A stretch of 64,000 nt of DNA from an uncultured Victivallis sp. (GCA_944389935.1 CALXOE010000005.1:1-64000), one strand, 5' to 3'; counted from the first letter of the stretch, positions 49,691 through 58,990 are shown. Made by a program: numbers and translations. Notes: a model not told the origin generated them from the sequence alone.

Positions 49691-51058
49691 ATGAATCGTT
49701 TTCTCGACCGTTTCTTCCACTATTCCGCCCACAACAGTTCGATCAAAACCGAGGTCATCGCCGGACTCTCGACTTTTGCGGCGATGGCGTACATCATCTG
49801 CATCCAGCCGGCGCTCTTCTCCGGGCAGATGACCGGGACGCCGACCGGAATGCCGTTCGGGGCGCTGCTCACAACCACCTGCATCGCCTCGGCGTTCGGC
49901 ACGATTTTAATGGGATTGCTCGCCAATTATCCGATCGGACTCGCCCCCGGCATGGGGACGAATTTCTTCATCCTCTTCAGCGTCATGGGCGGCTGTGCCG
50001 CCGCCACCGGCGGGAAAATGGGCGATCCGGTCGTCTGGCAGACCACGATGGGCGTCGTACTGATCTCCGGAGTCATCTTCCTCGTCACCTCGTTCACGAA
50101 ACTGCGGAAGTGGATGCTGACCTCGCTGAGTCCCTCCCTCAAATACGGCATCGTGACCGGAATCGGCCTCTTCATCGCCATGCTCGGACTCCGGAACGGC
50201 GGCATCATCGACATCACCAACGGACAAATGACACTCAAAACCGCCGTGACCGATACGGCTTCCCTCATCTTCTTCACGGGAGTCGTCGCCATCACGATTC
50301 TGCACCACTTCAAGGTCAAGGGCGGCGTGCTGCTCGGGATTCTCGCTTCGGGACTCGTCGCGTTTCTCTGCGGAAAAATCCAGTTCTCCGGCATCGTCGG
50401 AATGCCGGCCAATCCGATGCCGCTCGTACTCAAGGCCGACGTCGTCACGGTTTTTCAGCACATCATCCAGCTGCTGCCGCTGATCTTCATCTGCTTCTTC
50501 ATGGACATGTTCGACACGATGGGCTCCGTCCTCGGGGTGGCGACCAGCGCGAAACTCCTCAATAAAAACAACGAAATCGAACGACTCGAACGGGTATTCG
50601 CCGCCGATGCCACCGCGACCGTGGCGGGCGCTCTCTGCGGACAGAGCACCGTCACCTCCTATCTCGAGAGTGCCGCGGGAGCGGAGGCGGGCGGCCGGAC
50701 CGGACTGACCGCCGTGGTGGTCGGAATCTGTTTTCTGCTGGCGATGTTCTTCTCGCCGTTCATCATGGCGATCGCGGGATATCCGCCGGTCACCTCGGCC
50801 GCGCTTGTGGTCGTGGGAGTCATGATGATGAGTTCCGTCTCCGAAATCCGATGGGATGACTACACCGAGGCGGTTCCCGCGTTCCTGATCTTCGCCGGAA
50901 TTCCGTTCAGCAACAGCATTGTCGGCGGAATCTCCCTCGGCCTCATCCTCTATCCGTTCATCAAGATCGGCAGCGGAAAAATCCGGGATCTGAACTGGTT
51001 CTCCTATCTTTCCGCAGCGTTCCTGATTCTCTACCTCATCCTGCTGAACGGAAAATAA
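49691..51058 (+). CDS. NCS2-family purine permease (AzgA/guanine-hypoxanthine type)
   Basis: This 455-residue membrane protein with about 12-13 hydrophobic segments imports purine bases by proton symport. The family motifs are NSSIKTEVIAGLSTFAAMAYII at the N-terminus, GLAPGMGTNFFILF in TM3, FMDMFDTMGSVLGV, and GQSTVTSYLESAAGAEAGGRTG, which carries substrate-contacting residues in AzgA-type transporters. Length is standard. A GGGGACAG sequence precedes the ATG weakly. It is a single gene with its own promoter. The exact base (guanine, hypoxanthine or adenine) cannot be told. Confidence 0.93.
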   Translation: MNRFLDRFFHYSAHNSSIKTEVIAGLSTFAAMAYIICIQPALFSGQMTGTPTGMPFGALLTTTCIASAFGTILMGLLANYPIGLAPGMGTNFFILFSVMGGCAAATGGKMGDPVVWQTTMGVVLISGVIFLVTSFTKLRKWMLTSLSPSLKYGIVTGIGLFIAMLGLRNGGIIDITNGQMTLKTAVTDTASLIFFTGVVAITILHHFKVKGGVLLGILASGLVAFLCGKIQFSGIVGMPANPMPLVLKADVVTVFQHIIQLLPLIFICFFMDMFDTMGSVLGVATSAKLLNKNNEIERLERVFAADATATVAGALCGQSTVTSYLESAAGAEAGGRTGLTAVVVGICFLLAMFFSPFIMAIAGYPPVTSAALVVVGVMMMSSVSEIRWDDYTEAVPAFLIFAGIPFSNSIVGGISLGLILYPFIKIGSGKIRDLNWFSYLSAAFLILYLILLNGK

Positions 51059-51098
51059 CCGGAAAGCCACCGCATCCACAAGAATTCCCGGGCAAGTT

Positions 51099-51126
51099 GT
51101 TATATAGAAGTATGATTGGTTATATA
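51099..51126 (+). repeat. Direct repeat GTTATATA, 20-bp period
   Basis: GTTATATA occurs at 51099-51106 and 51119-51126, two helical turns apart, upstream of the regulator promoter. It overlaps a second possible promoter (TTGTTA, 17 nt, TTATAT). It may be a tandem operator. Confidence 0.35.
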
Positions 51127-51152
51127 AAATGCGATTTTTACAGAACAAGCTC

Positions 51153-51181
51153 TTGGCTCGAACGTTTCCCCGTGGTATAAT
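51153..51181 (+). promoter_or_regulatory. Promoter of the GntR/LacI-type regulator
   Basis: TTGGCT (51153-51158), 17-nt spacer, TATAAT (51176-51181). The -10 is a perfect consensus and the leader is about 26 nt. Confidence 0.68.
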
Positions 51182-51213
51182 TAACATGGAAATCAAACAG
51201 AAAGATTCGATCC

Positions 51214-52320
51214 ATGTACGACGGCGTGGAACAACGGGAACTCAACAAAAGCGAACGGTTATTCCGTTATCTTTACGATGCGATCCGGAGGGGGGAACTC
51301 CAGCATGGATCCCGCCTGGCCTCAGAGTCAGAACTGGCGAAAGCGCATAACTGCTCACGAATCACCGTCCGTTCAAGCCTGCGGCAGCTTCAGGAGCTCA
51401 AACTCATCCGGCGCGTGCGCGGTGACGGGACTTACATCAGCAGCGAGGGGGTGCGGTTCTCCAGCCGCAGAAATATCGCCCTCGTCGGGGATGCAACTTA
51501 CGATGATCCCTTTTTTCAGGGAGTCGATCCCTATTTCTCCCATCTGATGCACGGCCTGCTTCAGAACGGAAACACGCTCGACTTTTCGGCGAATTTCATC
51601 GTCGTGCAGCCGAGAGATGTCAATTTCATGGGGGCGTTCGCGCGGCAGGGAATCCGGCTGTGTGATTTCGACGGACTGATTTTCACGCGGCAGTTGACCG
51701 CACCAGAACTCGACCTGCTCGAACAGGAGCGCCGCCACTTTGTGGCTCTGCAGGAGCCGTGCGATGACCGGGAGATCTCGTATGCCGCCATCGATAACGT
51801 CTCTGGCGCCCATCTGGCGACCAACCATCTGCTCGACCGCGGGCGGCGCGAACTCATCTTCTTCCACGATTCGCTCGACATCAAGGTCAACCGGGACAAG
51901 ATGACCGGGTTCAACCGGGCGCTGGACGAAGCGGGCATAGACTCCTCTCCCGCAGCGCGGCGCCATTACGAAATCGACCCCATGTCCATCGAAAGCGGAG
52001 CGGAAGTCATCCGCCGGTTACTGGATGAAAAACAGACTTTCGATGGACTCATCGTGCGCGGTGACTGGGCGTTCATCGGCATGGTCAATGTACTCCGTGA
52101 AAAGAAGATCCGGATTCCGGAAGATGTCTCACTCATCCTTTACGACGATCCGGCCATCGCGTCGCGCGTACTGAATCTGGAAATCTCCCATATCTGGCAG
52201 CCTTACTCGGAACAGCTCCGCAACGCACTTGAAATCCTCACGCGCAATCTGTCGCGTCCGCTGCCGATCAACACGGTCCATATCATCCAGCCCACTCTCG
52301 TGGTCCGGAAAACCAGTTAA
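51214..52320 (+). CDS. GntR-type helix-turn-helix with LacI-type ligand domain
   Basis: This 368-residue transcription factor joins a GntR-type winged helix (about 10-78, with [28 protein letters not shown]) to a periplasmic-binding-protein-type effector domain as in LacI/AraR (about 85-365; [25 protein letters not shown], and [12 protein letters not shown]). This is the AraR-like architecture and usually responds to a sugar. It lies directly upstream of a pilin-like and a GH39-type gene, which it may control. The ribosome-binding site is weak, but the ATG fits the domain start. Confidence 0.88.
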   Translation: MYDGVEQRELNKSERLFRYLYDAIRRGELQHGSRLASESELAKAHNCSRITVRSSLRQLQELKLIRRVRGDGTYISSEGVRFSSRRNIALVGDATYDDPFFQGVDPYFSHLMHGLLQNGNTLDFSANFIVVQPRDVNFMGAFARQGIRLCDFDGLIFTRQLTAPELDLLEQERRHFVALQEPCDDREISYAAIDNVSGAHLATNHLLDRGRRELIFFHDSLDIKVNRDKMTGFNRALDEAGIDSSPAARRHYEIDPMSIESGAEVIRRLLDEKQTFDGLIVRGDWAFIGMVNVLREKKIRIPEDVSLILYDDPAIASRVLNLEISHIWQPYSEQLRNALEILTRNLSRPLPINTVHIIQPTLVVRKTS

Positions 52321-52342
52321 TCATCAAACAGGAGTCACCCCT

Positions 52343-52990
52343 ATGAAGCGAAAATTCACATTGATCGAACTTCTTGTCGTGATTGCAATTATCGCCATTC
52401 TGGCGGCGATGCTGCTTCCCGCGCTGAATCAGGCGCGCGAGAGAAGCAGAAAAACCAACTGTCTGAACAATGAAAAACAGATCGGACTCGCAATCGAACT
52501 CTACGCGGGAGACTATGATTCATGGATCGTCGGCTACTGGAAATCCGGATATAAGCCCTCCGAATGGTGGTACTGGAATCTGAGACTTCTCGGATATCTG
52601 CCCAGGAAACAAATCTGGATCTGCCAGACCAATCTGCAGGAAGCTCCAAAGCCGGAAACCGTCGACATCACCTACTGCCGGGTCAACCACAACCAATGGC
52701 GTGCGTTCTGCAACAGTTACGAGGGGACCGACCGTTTTTACAAGCTGAGCCGGCTGCCGCAGCCATCCCGGCAAATCCTGGTCATGGAGAGCCGGTTCGC
52801 ACCTACCGGATACGAGAACCGACAGAATTCCGCCCCGCGCAATGGAGAGTCTCTGCGCTACTCTCAGTTGAAACAGTATGGGGCATTCTGCCACAACAAC
52901 ACCATGAACGGACTTTTCGCCGACGGACACGCGACTTCGCTCCAGATCGACGAGATCACGCTGGAAATGATGAACGACCCCAACAACTGA
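52343..52990 (+). CDS. Prepilin-type secreted protein with H-x9-DG motif
   Basis: This 215-residue protein begins with a type IV prepilin-like signal ([20 protein letters not shown]), with the basic leader, [12 protein letters not shown] hydrophobic helix and Glu at position +5 of the mature protein. The middle is a globular region rich in aromatic residues ([13 protein letters not shown]). The C-terminal part has [12 protein letters not shown], the H-x9-DG motif of pseudopilin-like proteins found in large paralogous sets in the Planctomycetes-Verrucomicrobia-Lentisphaerae group. The ATG at 52343 follows AGGAG. It lies 22 nt after the regulator and 10 nt before the glycosidase, so all three are probably one transcript. 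Confidence 0.87.
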   Translation: MKRKFTLIELLVVIAIIAILAAMLLPALNQARERSRKTNCLNNEKQIGLAIELYAGDYDSWIVGYWKSGYKPSEWWYWNLRLLGYLPRKQIWICQTNLQEAPKPETVDITYCRVNHNQWRAFCNSYEGTDRFYKLSRLPQPSRQILVMESRFAPTGYENRQNSAPRNGESLRYSQLKQYGAFCHNNTMNGLFADGHATSLQIDEITLEMMNDPNN

Positions 52991-53000
52991 GAGAACGGAA

Positions 53001-55439
53001 ATGAGTCGATTTTCTTTAGCGCTGCTGTGTTTATTCGTCTGCACAATCGTTCCCGCTGCCGACCTGATCCGATTGCGACCGGACTTCTCCCGGAACGACT
53101 GGCCGGAATTGCTGATTCCATCCGAAAACCCCGCTCCGTCAATTCGCGACCGGCAGTTGGAACTGCCGCCGGGAAGTGCCGTAAGAACACCACGGTTGCC
53201 ATTGACGGAGGGAACGCTCCGGGTGCGGGGAAATGCCTCCGGACAACTGGACGTATGCCTGGGATTTTTCCGCGGGACCCATGAGATCAAAACGATCCCG
53301 GTCCGCTGCCGGGGCGGAGCTTTTGCCGAAACCCTCCTCCCTGCCCGACTGCCCGGTGACTGCGACCGGTTCGAGCTGCGGATTGCAAACACTTCGGAGA
53401 AAGCGCTTCGACTCGATTTTCTGGAACTCTCGCTTGCTGTGGAAGGAGCATTGCTCACGGGCGACCCCCTCTTCCAGAACGCGCTCGGCCGCGATCACTG
53501 GATCGTACGCCGGGGCGGACGCGATTGGGATAATCTCCTCTACTCCGGAAATGGCAAAGGCATCCGGCTCATTTCCTCCGGCGGTCCCGGCGGCGGCGGA
53601 CTGCTTGAACTGAACGGCGCCGGAACCGTAACGACCCCGGTATTCCCGTACAACGGGGAGAAGATTCTCATCGGCGCCTGGCTCCGTCAGCAGAATCTGG
53701 TCAAGGGCAAAGACAAACCCGGCTGGGCGTATGCGACCATCCAGATCGTTCAGTTCGACCGGAACGGCAAAGAGATCGGACACCGGGACCTGAGTCCGCT
53801 CGAACCGGGCGACAAACCGTGGCAGTTCCATCTAATGACGCTTGAACCGGGAAAAGTCTCGCGCCAGACGGAGAGTTTCGCCATTTACATCCGGGTTTTC
53901 GACGGCGCGAGCGGAACGTTTCAAGTGGGGATGACCTGTGCAATCCGGCAGGGCAGCGCGGTACGCAGAGCTCCCTACGACGAGACCCGGGGAACAATGA
54001 AGATCGACGCCCGCCGTCCTGCAAATGAATTCCCGCCGATCTGGCAGGCGGCGGATATGTCCTACGCCAGCGACATCTGTCACCGCGAAATGCGGTATGC
54101 ACTCGCCCGGATTCGGGAAAGCGGAGTACGTCATCTTCGGCTGCGCGGCTGCATGCAGGGACTCAAAATCGTGAAGTCGCTCACTCCGGACGGTAAATTC
54201 CAGCTGGATTTCACCCTGGCCGACCAACTTCTCGACTATGTGGTCCGCGATTTGAAGTATGACTTGACATTCACGGTGGAACCGACTCCGGATCAGCTCT
54301 CCGTGAAACCGACCGGAAAACCGGACGCTTTCACCAACATCCATCCGCCGCGCGACCGGAGAATCTGGGGAGAAATTCTCAAAGAGATCGTCAAACACTG
54401 GCTCGCCCGTTACGGCCGGGAAACCGTGGAACGCTGGAGCTTCGAGTGTTGGAACGAACCGAACGCCTCGGCATTCTTCGGCGGAACCGATACGGAATTC
54501 ACCGAGATCTTCGGCACCTACCTCGAAACGCTGACCGCCATTGAGCAGGAGGAGAAGATTGATCTCGACATCGGCACGATGAGCGCGGCCGGCCCGACGC
54601 CGTGGTTCTTCAACATCTTCGAGAAAGCGCGAACTCTCGGCAAGCTCGATAAGATCGACTTCATCTCGTTCCATCTCTACGGGGGATTCGTCAACTCCAT
54701 GGATGAGTTTCCCGGAGGAATCGCGCTCATGCGCAAAATCGCCGCGCAGAATCCGCCGATGGATCGCCGTCCTCTCCGACTGACGGAATACAACGCCAAT
54801 ACGATGAGCGACACCAAACTCGATCAGGCGACGGCGGCCGCATTCAACGTCCGCGCTGTCAAATGCTTTCTGGACAACGGGATCGAACGCGCGTACTTTT
54901 TCAGTGTCTGCGACTTTCTCTGGGCGTGGGACAACAAACACTTCAAAGGCGGACTCGGGCTTTTCACCTCGACAGGAATACCCAAACCGGTGTTCAACAG
55001 TGTCATTTTGCTGAACCGCCTGACCGACTGCCGACGCCTGCAGGTCGAGAGTTCAAACGAACCGTTCGACGCCCTCGCCGGTATCACGCCGGAGGAGGAC
55101 GCCATCCGGATACTGATCACCTCGTTCGACGAACGGCAGCCCGCAGCCGCCTCTCCGGCAAAACTCCGGCTCGAAGTCAAGCTGCCGAAACCGTACCGGA
55201 AAATCGAAATCAGCGCGACCCGTGTAGACAGTTCCCGGGCCAATTCGTTCGCGGAATTCGTCCGACAGGGGAAACCGACAGACAAAAGACAGCCGGACGT
55301 TTCCGGTTTCCGGAAAGCAAACGAGCTCAAAGCCGAACCAATTACGGCATTCCGGCTCGAGAGCGGTCGTCTCACTCTCGAACTCGAGATGGAACTGAAC
55401 GCGCTCTGCTTCCTCGAAATCACGCCGGCTGACAAGTGA
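53001..55439 (+). CDS. GH39-type glycoside hydrolase, secreted
   Basis: This 812-residue protein starts with a signal peptide (SRFSLALLCLFVCTIVPAADL). An N-terminal beta-rich region (about 20-320) is followed by a (beta/alpha)8 barrel (about 330-650) with acid/base E486 in CWNEPNAS and nucleophile E596 in LTEYNANT, the positions expected in GH39 beta-xylosidases and alpha-L-iduronidases. A C-terminal beta region (about 690-812) follows. Substrate is not certain, though xylosides fit the xylose genes elsewhere in the window. It lies 10 nt after the pilin-like gene. Confidence 0.85.
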   Translation: MSRFSLALLCLFVCTIVPAADLIRLRPDFSRNDWPELLIPSENPAPSIRDRQLELPPGSAVRTPRLPLTEGTLRVRGNASGQLDVCLGFFRGTHEIKTIPVRCRGGAFAETLLPARLPGDCDRFELRIANTSEKALRLDFLELSLAVEGALLTGDPLFQNALGRDHWIVRRGGRDWDNLLYSGNGKGIRLISSGGPGGGGLLELNGAGTVTTPVFPYNGEKILIGAWLRQQNLVKGKDKPGWAYATIQIVQFDRNGKEIGHRDLSPLEPGDKPWQFHLMTLEPGKVSRQTESFAIYIRVFDGASGTFQVGMTCAIRQGSAVRRAPYDETRGTMKIDARRPANEFPPIWQAADMSYASDICHREMRYALARIRESGVRHLRLRGCMQGLKIVKSLTPDGKFQLDFTLADQLLDYVVRDLKYDLTFTVEPTPDQLSVKPTGKPDAFTNIHPPRDRRIWGEILKEIVKHWLARYGRETVERWSFECWNEPNASAFFGGTDTEFTEIFGTYLETLTAIEQEEKIDLDIGTMSAAGPTPWFFNIFEKARTLGKLDKIDFISFHLYGGFVNSMDEFPGGIALMRKIAAQNPPMDRRPLRLTEYNANTMSDTKLDQATAAAFNVRAVKCFLDNGIERAYFFSVCDFLWAWDNKHFKGGLGLFTSTGIPKPVFNSVILLNRLTDCRRLQVESSNEPFDALAGITPEEDAIRILITSFDERQPAAASPAKLRLEVKLPKPYRKIEISATRVDSSRANSFAEFVRQGKPTDKRQPDVSGFRKANELKAEPITAFRLESGRLTLELEMELNALCFLEITPADK

Positions 55440-55482
55440 GAGGCATTCCTGTTCGCGACGTCGATCGCTGCGACTCTTCTTT

Positions 55483-56553
55483 TCATCGCCAGAAGAGGAG
55501 GAGCCGCAGAAGGATGTGGACGTACACCGTCGCGCCGAACAGCAGATTCCGGAATGGAATCGCCCAGTAGGCGGTCGGCACCACCGTCGCCGGAACCCCT
55601 TTGGAAAATCGGGCAAGCTGCTCGCCCAGCCGCCGCAGAAATGTCACCGACCAGGGATAGTCACAAATACGGTTGAGATATTCCGGAGGGATTCCGCTCT
55701 CCCCGGCGGCCGCCCCGGCAAGAGCACCGGCAATCGCACCGGTTGAGTCGGTGTCTCCACCGCATTTGATCACGGATTCGAGCGTCGCGGCAACGTCGCC
55801 GTAGTGAAGGAACCAGCCGTAAACAGCAACCGGAACCGTGTGATAAACATATCCGGAGACACCTTTCGCCAGTCCGAGTGAATCGGCAAACGCCTCGACT
55901 GTCATCGCGTTTCTCCAGCCGGTTTCCATACGATCGACGAGTTCCGTCCATTCCGCGTCACCGGAAGCGGCCATCCGCAACCGGGCAGAAACCTCCGCCA
56001 TCTCCGGCTTCCGCCCGACGGGCACCCGCAACGTCAATGCCGCCATCTCGGCGACTGCGAGCGCCCCGACAAACGCCCGTTCGTCCCGGTGCGTAAGCCG
56101 CGTTGAAAGCCGCACGAAATCATGCCGCTCGATCGGATCCGGAAACAACGCACCCAGAACCGCACTGCGTACCGCAGCGCCATTCCCGGCCGACTTCACG
56201 CCGCTCTCCCGGCAGGAGACTCCGCACCACAGCCGCAGCACGGCGCGCAGCGTCGCCCAGCCGCAGCCGCTCGGCAGAAAAAGCAGCCAGTAACGCAACC
56301 GCCAGCTCAATGAGAGCAGAAAACTCTCTGAATCACCTGCCGACGAGAGTACCGCCTGCGTGACGAGGATCGAGAGCTCCGTATCGTCGCTGACCATGCC
56401 ATGACCGAAGAGAAACCGCTGCCGCAACGGTCCGGGGAAGCGACTCGCCCAGCGTTTCCGTCCCAGCCGCTCCCCCGGCAGCCCGAGAGAATCCCCGGCA
56501 GCACATCCAAACAGCAGCCCGACCGCGCGAGATTCCCGATCGTCAATTTCCAT
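55483..56553 (-). CDS. ADP-ribosylglycohydrolase-family protein
   Basis: This 356-residue cytoplasmic protein matches the DraG/ADP-ribosylglycohydrolase fold. The metal-binding motifs are GCAAGDSLGLPGE at the N-terminus, VSDDTELSILV (the [ST]DDT motif) and CGGDTDSTGAIAGALAGAAAG near the C-terminus. It would remove ADP-ribose from a protein or small molecule, using two magnesium ions. The start is set at 56553 since GGAGA lies 7 nt before it; two upstream ATGs in frame are too close to or lack that site. Neighbours do not suggest a target. Confidence 0.88.
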   Translation of the reverse strand: MEIDDRESRAVGLLFGCAAGDSLGLPGERLGRKRWASRFPGPLRQRFLFGHGMVSDDTELSILVTQAVLSSAGDSESFLLSLSWRLRYWLLFLPSGCGWATLRAVLRLWCGVSCRESGVKSAGNGAAVRSAVLGALFPDPIERHDFVRLSTRLTHRDERAFVGALAVAEMAALTLRVPVGRKPEMAEVSARLRMAASGDAEWTELVDRMETGWRNAMTVEAFADSLGLAKGVSGYVYHTVPVAVYGWFLHYGDVAATLESVIKCGGDTDSTGAIAGALAGAAAGESGIPPEYLNRICDYPWSVTFLRRLGEQLARFSKGVPATVVPTAYWAIPFRNLLFGATVYVHILLRLLLFWR

Positions 56554-56715
56554 TGGCATTCTCCGTTTGCAATACTTCAATATATCATGTTCGCAATGGA
56601 AATCAAATCAAACCGGGCCATCGACAATCCGGCCGGGCAGAATGCCGGCAACCGTCCCTCCTCCCCCCCCGAATTCGCAGTTCAGCCGGATCTGAGAGAA
56701 ACTTTCACCGGTGAA
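56554..56715. other. Intergenic gap
   Basis: Between the ADP-ribosylglycohydrolase gene and a small membrane protein gene. I see no gene, clear promoter pair or terminator in it. Confidence 0.4.
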
Positions 56716-57003
56716 TCACCGATCGCGGTTTTCGATTCCGGCGGGAGGTTCGTCGGGCAGATCGATGACTTCAGCGTCGATGATCGCCTCGCTCGCACGG
56801 ACCTCCCGTTCCGGCTCATCCGGCGCAGGCGGTTCAGGTTCGGTCTGCCGCTGATACCAGCGGCTCATGCGGATCACTCTCCGCCCGGTCAGAAGCTGCA
56901 CAATCGCCACAACCGCGATCAGCACCAAAACCACCGGCAGAAACAAAATAAACAACACGGCTAATATGCCGCAGGTGATGTAATTCCCGATATCCCGGCT
57001 CAT
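56716..57003 (-). CDS. Small membrane protein of unknown function
   Basis: The 95-residue product has one long hydrophobic segment (about 6-38, ITCGILAVLFILFLPVVLVLI) and a hydrophilic C-terminal tail rich in proline and glutamate (TEPEPPAPDEPERE). The start at 57003 follows AGAGGGATTTC, and the frame upstream has no initiation signal. No family is recognised. It lies 10 nt after trmL on the same strand, so it probably belongs to the same transcript. Confidence 0.6.
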   Translation of the reverse strand: MSRDIGNYITCGILAVLFILFLPVVLVLIAVVAIVQLLTGRRVIRMSRWYQRQTEPEPPAPDEPEREVRASEAIIDAEVIDLPDEPPAGIENRDR

Positions 57004-57013
57004 GAAATCCCTC

Positions 57014-57496
57014 TTATTGCTCCCCCATACGTCCGGATGCCGCCCGGCTCTGGCGCAACGCCTCGTATAATACAATACTCGCAGCGTTCGCAAGATTCAA
57101 GCTCCGATGGAATTTTCCCTCCATCGGAATCACGGCGAGCCGCTCACGGTAACGCTCGTAGAACTCCGGAGGCAACCCGCTCGATTCCCGTCCGAACACG
57201 AGACAGCACCCCTCCGGATACGGGATATCCCAGTAACTCACCCGCCCTTTCGTCGAGATGAAATGCATGATCGCCCCGGGATTCGCCGCGAGAAACTCAT
57301 CCCAGTCCTCGTAAACCGCAAGGTCGAGATGCGGCCAGTAATCCATCCCCGCCCGCTTCAGGTGCTTTTCGTCGAGCGAAAATCCGAGCGGTTTGATCAG
57401 ATGCAGCCGCGTATCGGTCGAGACGCAGAGCCGCCCGATCGTACCTGTATTCTGCGGGATCTCAGGCGCAACCAGAACGATGTTGAACGGTTTCAT
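57014..57496 (-). CDS. trmL: tRNA (cytidine(34)-2'-O)-methyltransferase
   Basis: This 160-residue SPOUT-fold enzyme methylates the 2'-hydroxyl of nucleotide 34 in leucine tRNAs. The knotted C-terminus is marked by VFGRESSGLPPEFY, IPMEGKFHRSLNLANAASIVLYEALRQ and the N-terminal VAPEIPQNTGTIGRLC. The size is that of TrmL (about 155 residues). Its start overlaps the stop of the upstream RNA methyltransferase gene (ATGA), so the two RNA-modification genes are coupled. Confidence 0.94.
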   Translation of the reverse strand: MKPFNIVLVAPEIPQNTGTIGRLCVSTDTRLHLIKPLGFSLDEKHLKRAGMDYWPHLDLAVYEDWDEFLAANPGAIMHFISTKGRVSYWDIPYPEGCCLVFGRESSGLPPEFYERYRERLAVIPMEGKFHRSLNLANAASIVLYEALRQSRAASGRMGEQ

Positions 57497-58851
57497 GCCC
57501 GCGCCTCCTCCCCGGTGCGGCGCCTCATGCGCGCGACGAACATCGAGTCGCAGTCGCCGTCGAAACTGTAGATCTGAAGCATGCCGCCGCATGCTTCCCC
57601 GGTCAGCGGATGCTCGAACGCTTCAAGTTGAAACTCCGCGTGCGCTGCGAGAAAAGTTTCAACCACCTCCGCGTTCTCCCGCGGAAACAGCGAACAGGTC
57701 CCGTAAATCAACACTCCGCCCGGACGGACCGCCATCGCAGCGGCCTCGAGAATCTTCTTCTGAAGCTCCGCAGCCTCGCCGACCGCTTCCGGCGAGAGCG
57801 TCCAGCGCCCGTCCGGATTCCGCCGCCAGACGCCGGAACAGCTGCACGGGGCGTCCACAAGCACGCCGTCGTACTGCCCGACCTGTTTTCCGCGGAACGG
57901 TCTGCCGTCCCAGGCGCGGGTCACGATGTTCGGGAACCCGGCCCGGCGTGCGCGGGTGCGCAGATCGTCGAGCTTGTAGGCGCGCACGTCGCATGCGACA
58001 ACTGTGCCGGTGCGTTTCATGAGCTCCGCAAGTTCCAGCGTTTTGCCGCCCGCTCCGGCGCAGGCGTCGAGCCACCGTTCGCCCGGCTTCGGCGCGGCGA
58101 CGAGCCCGATGCACTGGCTCGCCAGATCCTGCACCTCGAACTCCCCGCGCCGAAACGATTCGAGCGTGTATAAATTCACTTTCGGATTCACAATGCCGAG
58201 CGCGTTCGGAATCCGCGCCTGACGCAGCAGTTCCGTCCCGCAGCTGCGCAACTCCGCCGCGAGACGGTCGAGATCGGGGGACTGAATCCGCAGCCACATC
58301 GGCGGGCGGCGCCGCAGATCCGACAGAAACCGGTCCGCCGGGAACTCCCCGGGCAGCAGCAAAAAGACCCATTCCGGCACGAGGTCGCGATCCGCAAAGC
58401 GCAGCTTCATCCCGAACGAAACGCCCAATGCCTCCGCTTTCGCGAGGAACGGCGACGGATTGTCCGGATCCGGCTTCGGCCACGGAACTCCAAGCTCTTT
58501 CGCCAGCAGATCCGCGGCGGGCAGATTCACCCCCTCCAGATAAAGCGCCCCGAACAGCAGCGCGTCAAGTTCCGCCCGACCGATCCGGATCATACCCGAC
58601 TCCAGCTCCGCGCGCCGCTCCTCCGGCAGAAACCGGCGCAGAATTCCCCAGCTGCGCAGCAGCGCATAAACCGATTCACTCACAAACTGCCGGTCGCGCG
58701 AGCCGTACTGCCGATTCTCCCGAAAGAATCCGGAAAGTGCCCGGTCCGCCGGTTTCCCCTCTCCGAACACCGCCCGCAGAACAGCGCGCAGCGCATTCCC
58801 TCCCGCTTTCACCTGGGATTTCAATTTTTTCACACTCAATTCACCCGCCAC
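57493..58851 (-). CDS. RsmB-like rRNA (cytosine-5) methyltransferase
   Basis: This 452-residue NOL1/NOP2/Sun-family enzyme adds m5C to rRNA (16S rRNA C967 in E. coli RsmB). The N-terminal helical NusB-like domain (about 14-140) and the methyltransferase core (about 235-440) are present. Motif I is LDACAGAGGKTLELA, motif IV DAPCSCSGVWRRNP with the catalytic cysteine, and motif VI IYGTCSLFPREN with the second. The start at 58851 is followed directly by the domain. A divergent promoter and an 8-3-8 palindrome lie upstream. Confidence 0.9.
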   Translation of the reverse strand: MAGELSVKKLKSQVKAGGNALRAVLRAVFGEGKPADRALSGFFRENRQYGSRDRQFVSESVYALLRSWGILRRFLPEERRAELESGMIRIGRAELDALLFGALYLEGVNLPAADLLAKELGVPWPKPDPDNPSPFLAKAEALGVSFGMKLRFADRDLVPEWVFLLLPGEFPADRFLSDLRRRPPMWLRIQSPDLDRLAAELRSCGTELLRQARIPNALGIVNPKVNLYTLESFRRGEFEVQDLASQCIGLVAAPKPGERWLDACAGAGGKTLELAELMKRTGTVVACDVRAYKLDDLRTRARRAGFPNIVTRAWDGRPFRGKQVGQYDGVLVDAPCSCSGVWRRNPDGRWTLSPEAVGEAAELQKKILEAAAMAVRPGGVLIYGTCSLFPRENAEVVETFLAAHAEFQLEAFEHPLTGEACGGMLQIYSFDGDCDSMFVARMRRRTGEEARA

Positions 58852-58881
58852 GATTCCACTCTCTCCCGGTCAAACAGGTTT

Positions 58882-58900
58882 GTTATCTTTATAAGATAAC
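58882..58900. promoter_or_regulatory. 8-3-8 inverted repeat overlapping a -10 box
   Basis: GTTATCTT (58882-58889) and AAGATAAC (58893-58900) flank TAT. It covers the -10 region of the minus-strand promoter for the methyltransferase gene. A repressor-type operator is possible. Confidence 0.4.
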
Positions 58901-58922
58901 CCCAATCCCACCGTTTTTGCAA
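58894..58922 (-). promoter_or_regulatory. Promoter of the rRNA methyltransferase group
   Basis: On the minus strand TTGCAA (58922-58917), 17-nt spacer, TTATCT (58899-58894). It is about 40 nt before the start codon. Confidence 0.5.
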
Positions 58923-58961
58923 GAGAATTGCGTTTTTTCAATAAAAATTAGTTGAAAATCA

Positions 58962-58990
58962 CCTGTTTCGGAATTACCGTAAAAGCCCGG
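58962..58990 (+). promoter_or_regulatory. Candidate promoter of the second efflux operon
   Basis: TTGAAA (58962-58967), 17-nt spacer, TACCGT (58985-58990). The -10 is weak, so regulation or another promoter is possible. Confidence 0.35.

Noticed and set aside
48833-49732. Upstream extension of the GT2 gene frame
   Set aside because: The extra 300 codons cover a promoter and run antisense to the repeat-protein gene; the true start is at 48832.
55440-55482. Terminator between the GH39 and ADP-ribosylglycohydrolase genes
   Set aside because: The gap has no stem with a T-run.
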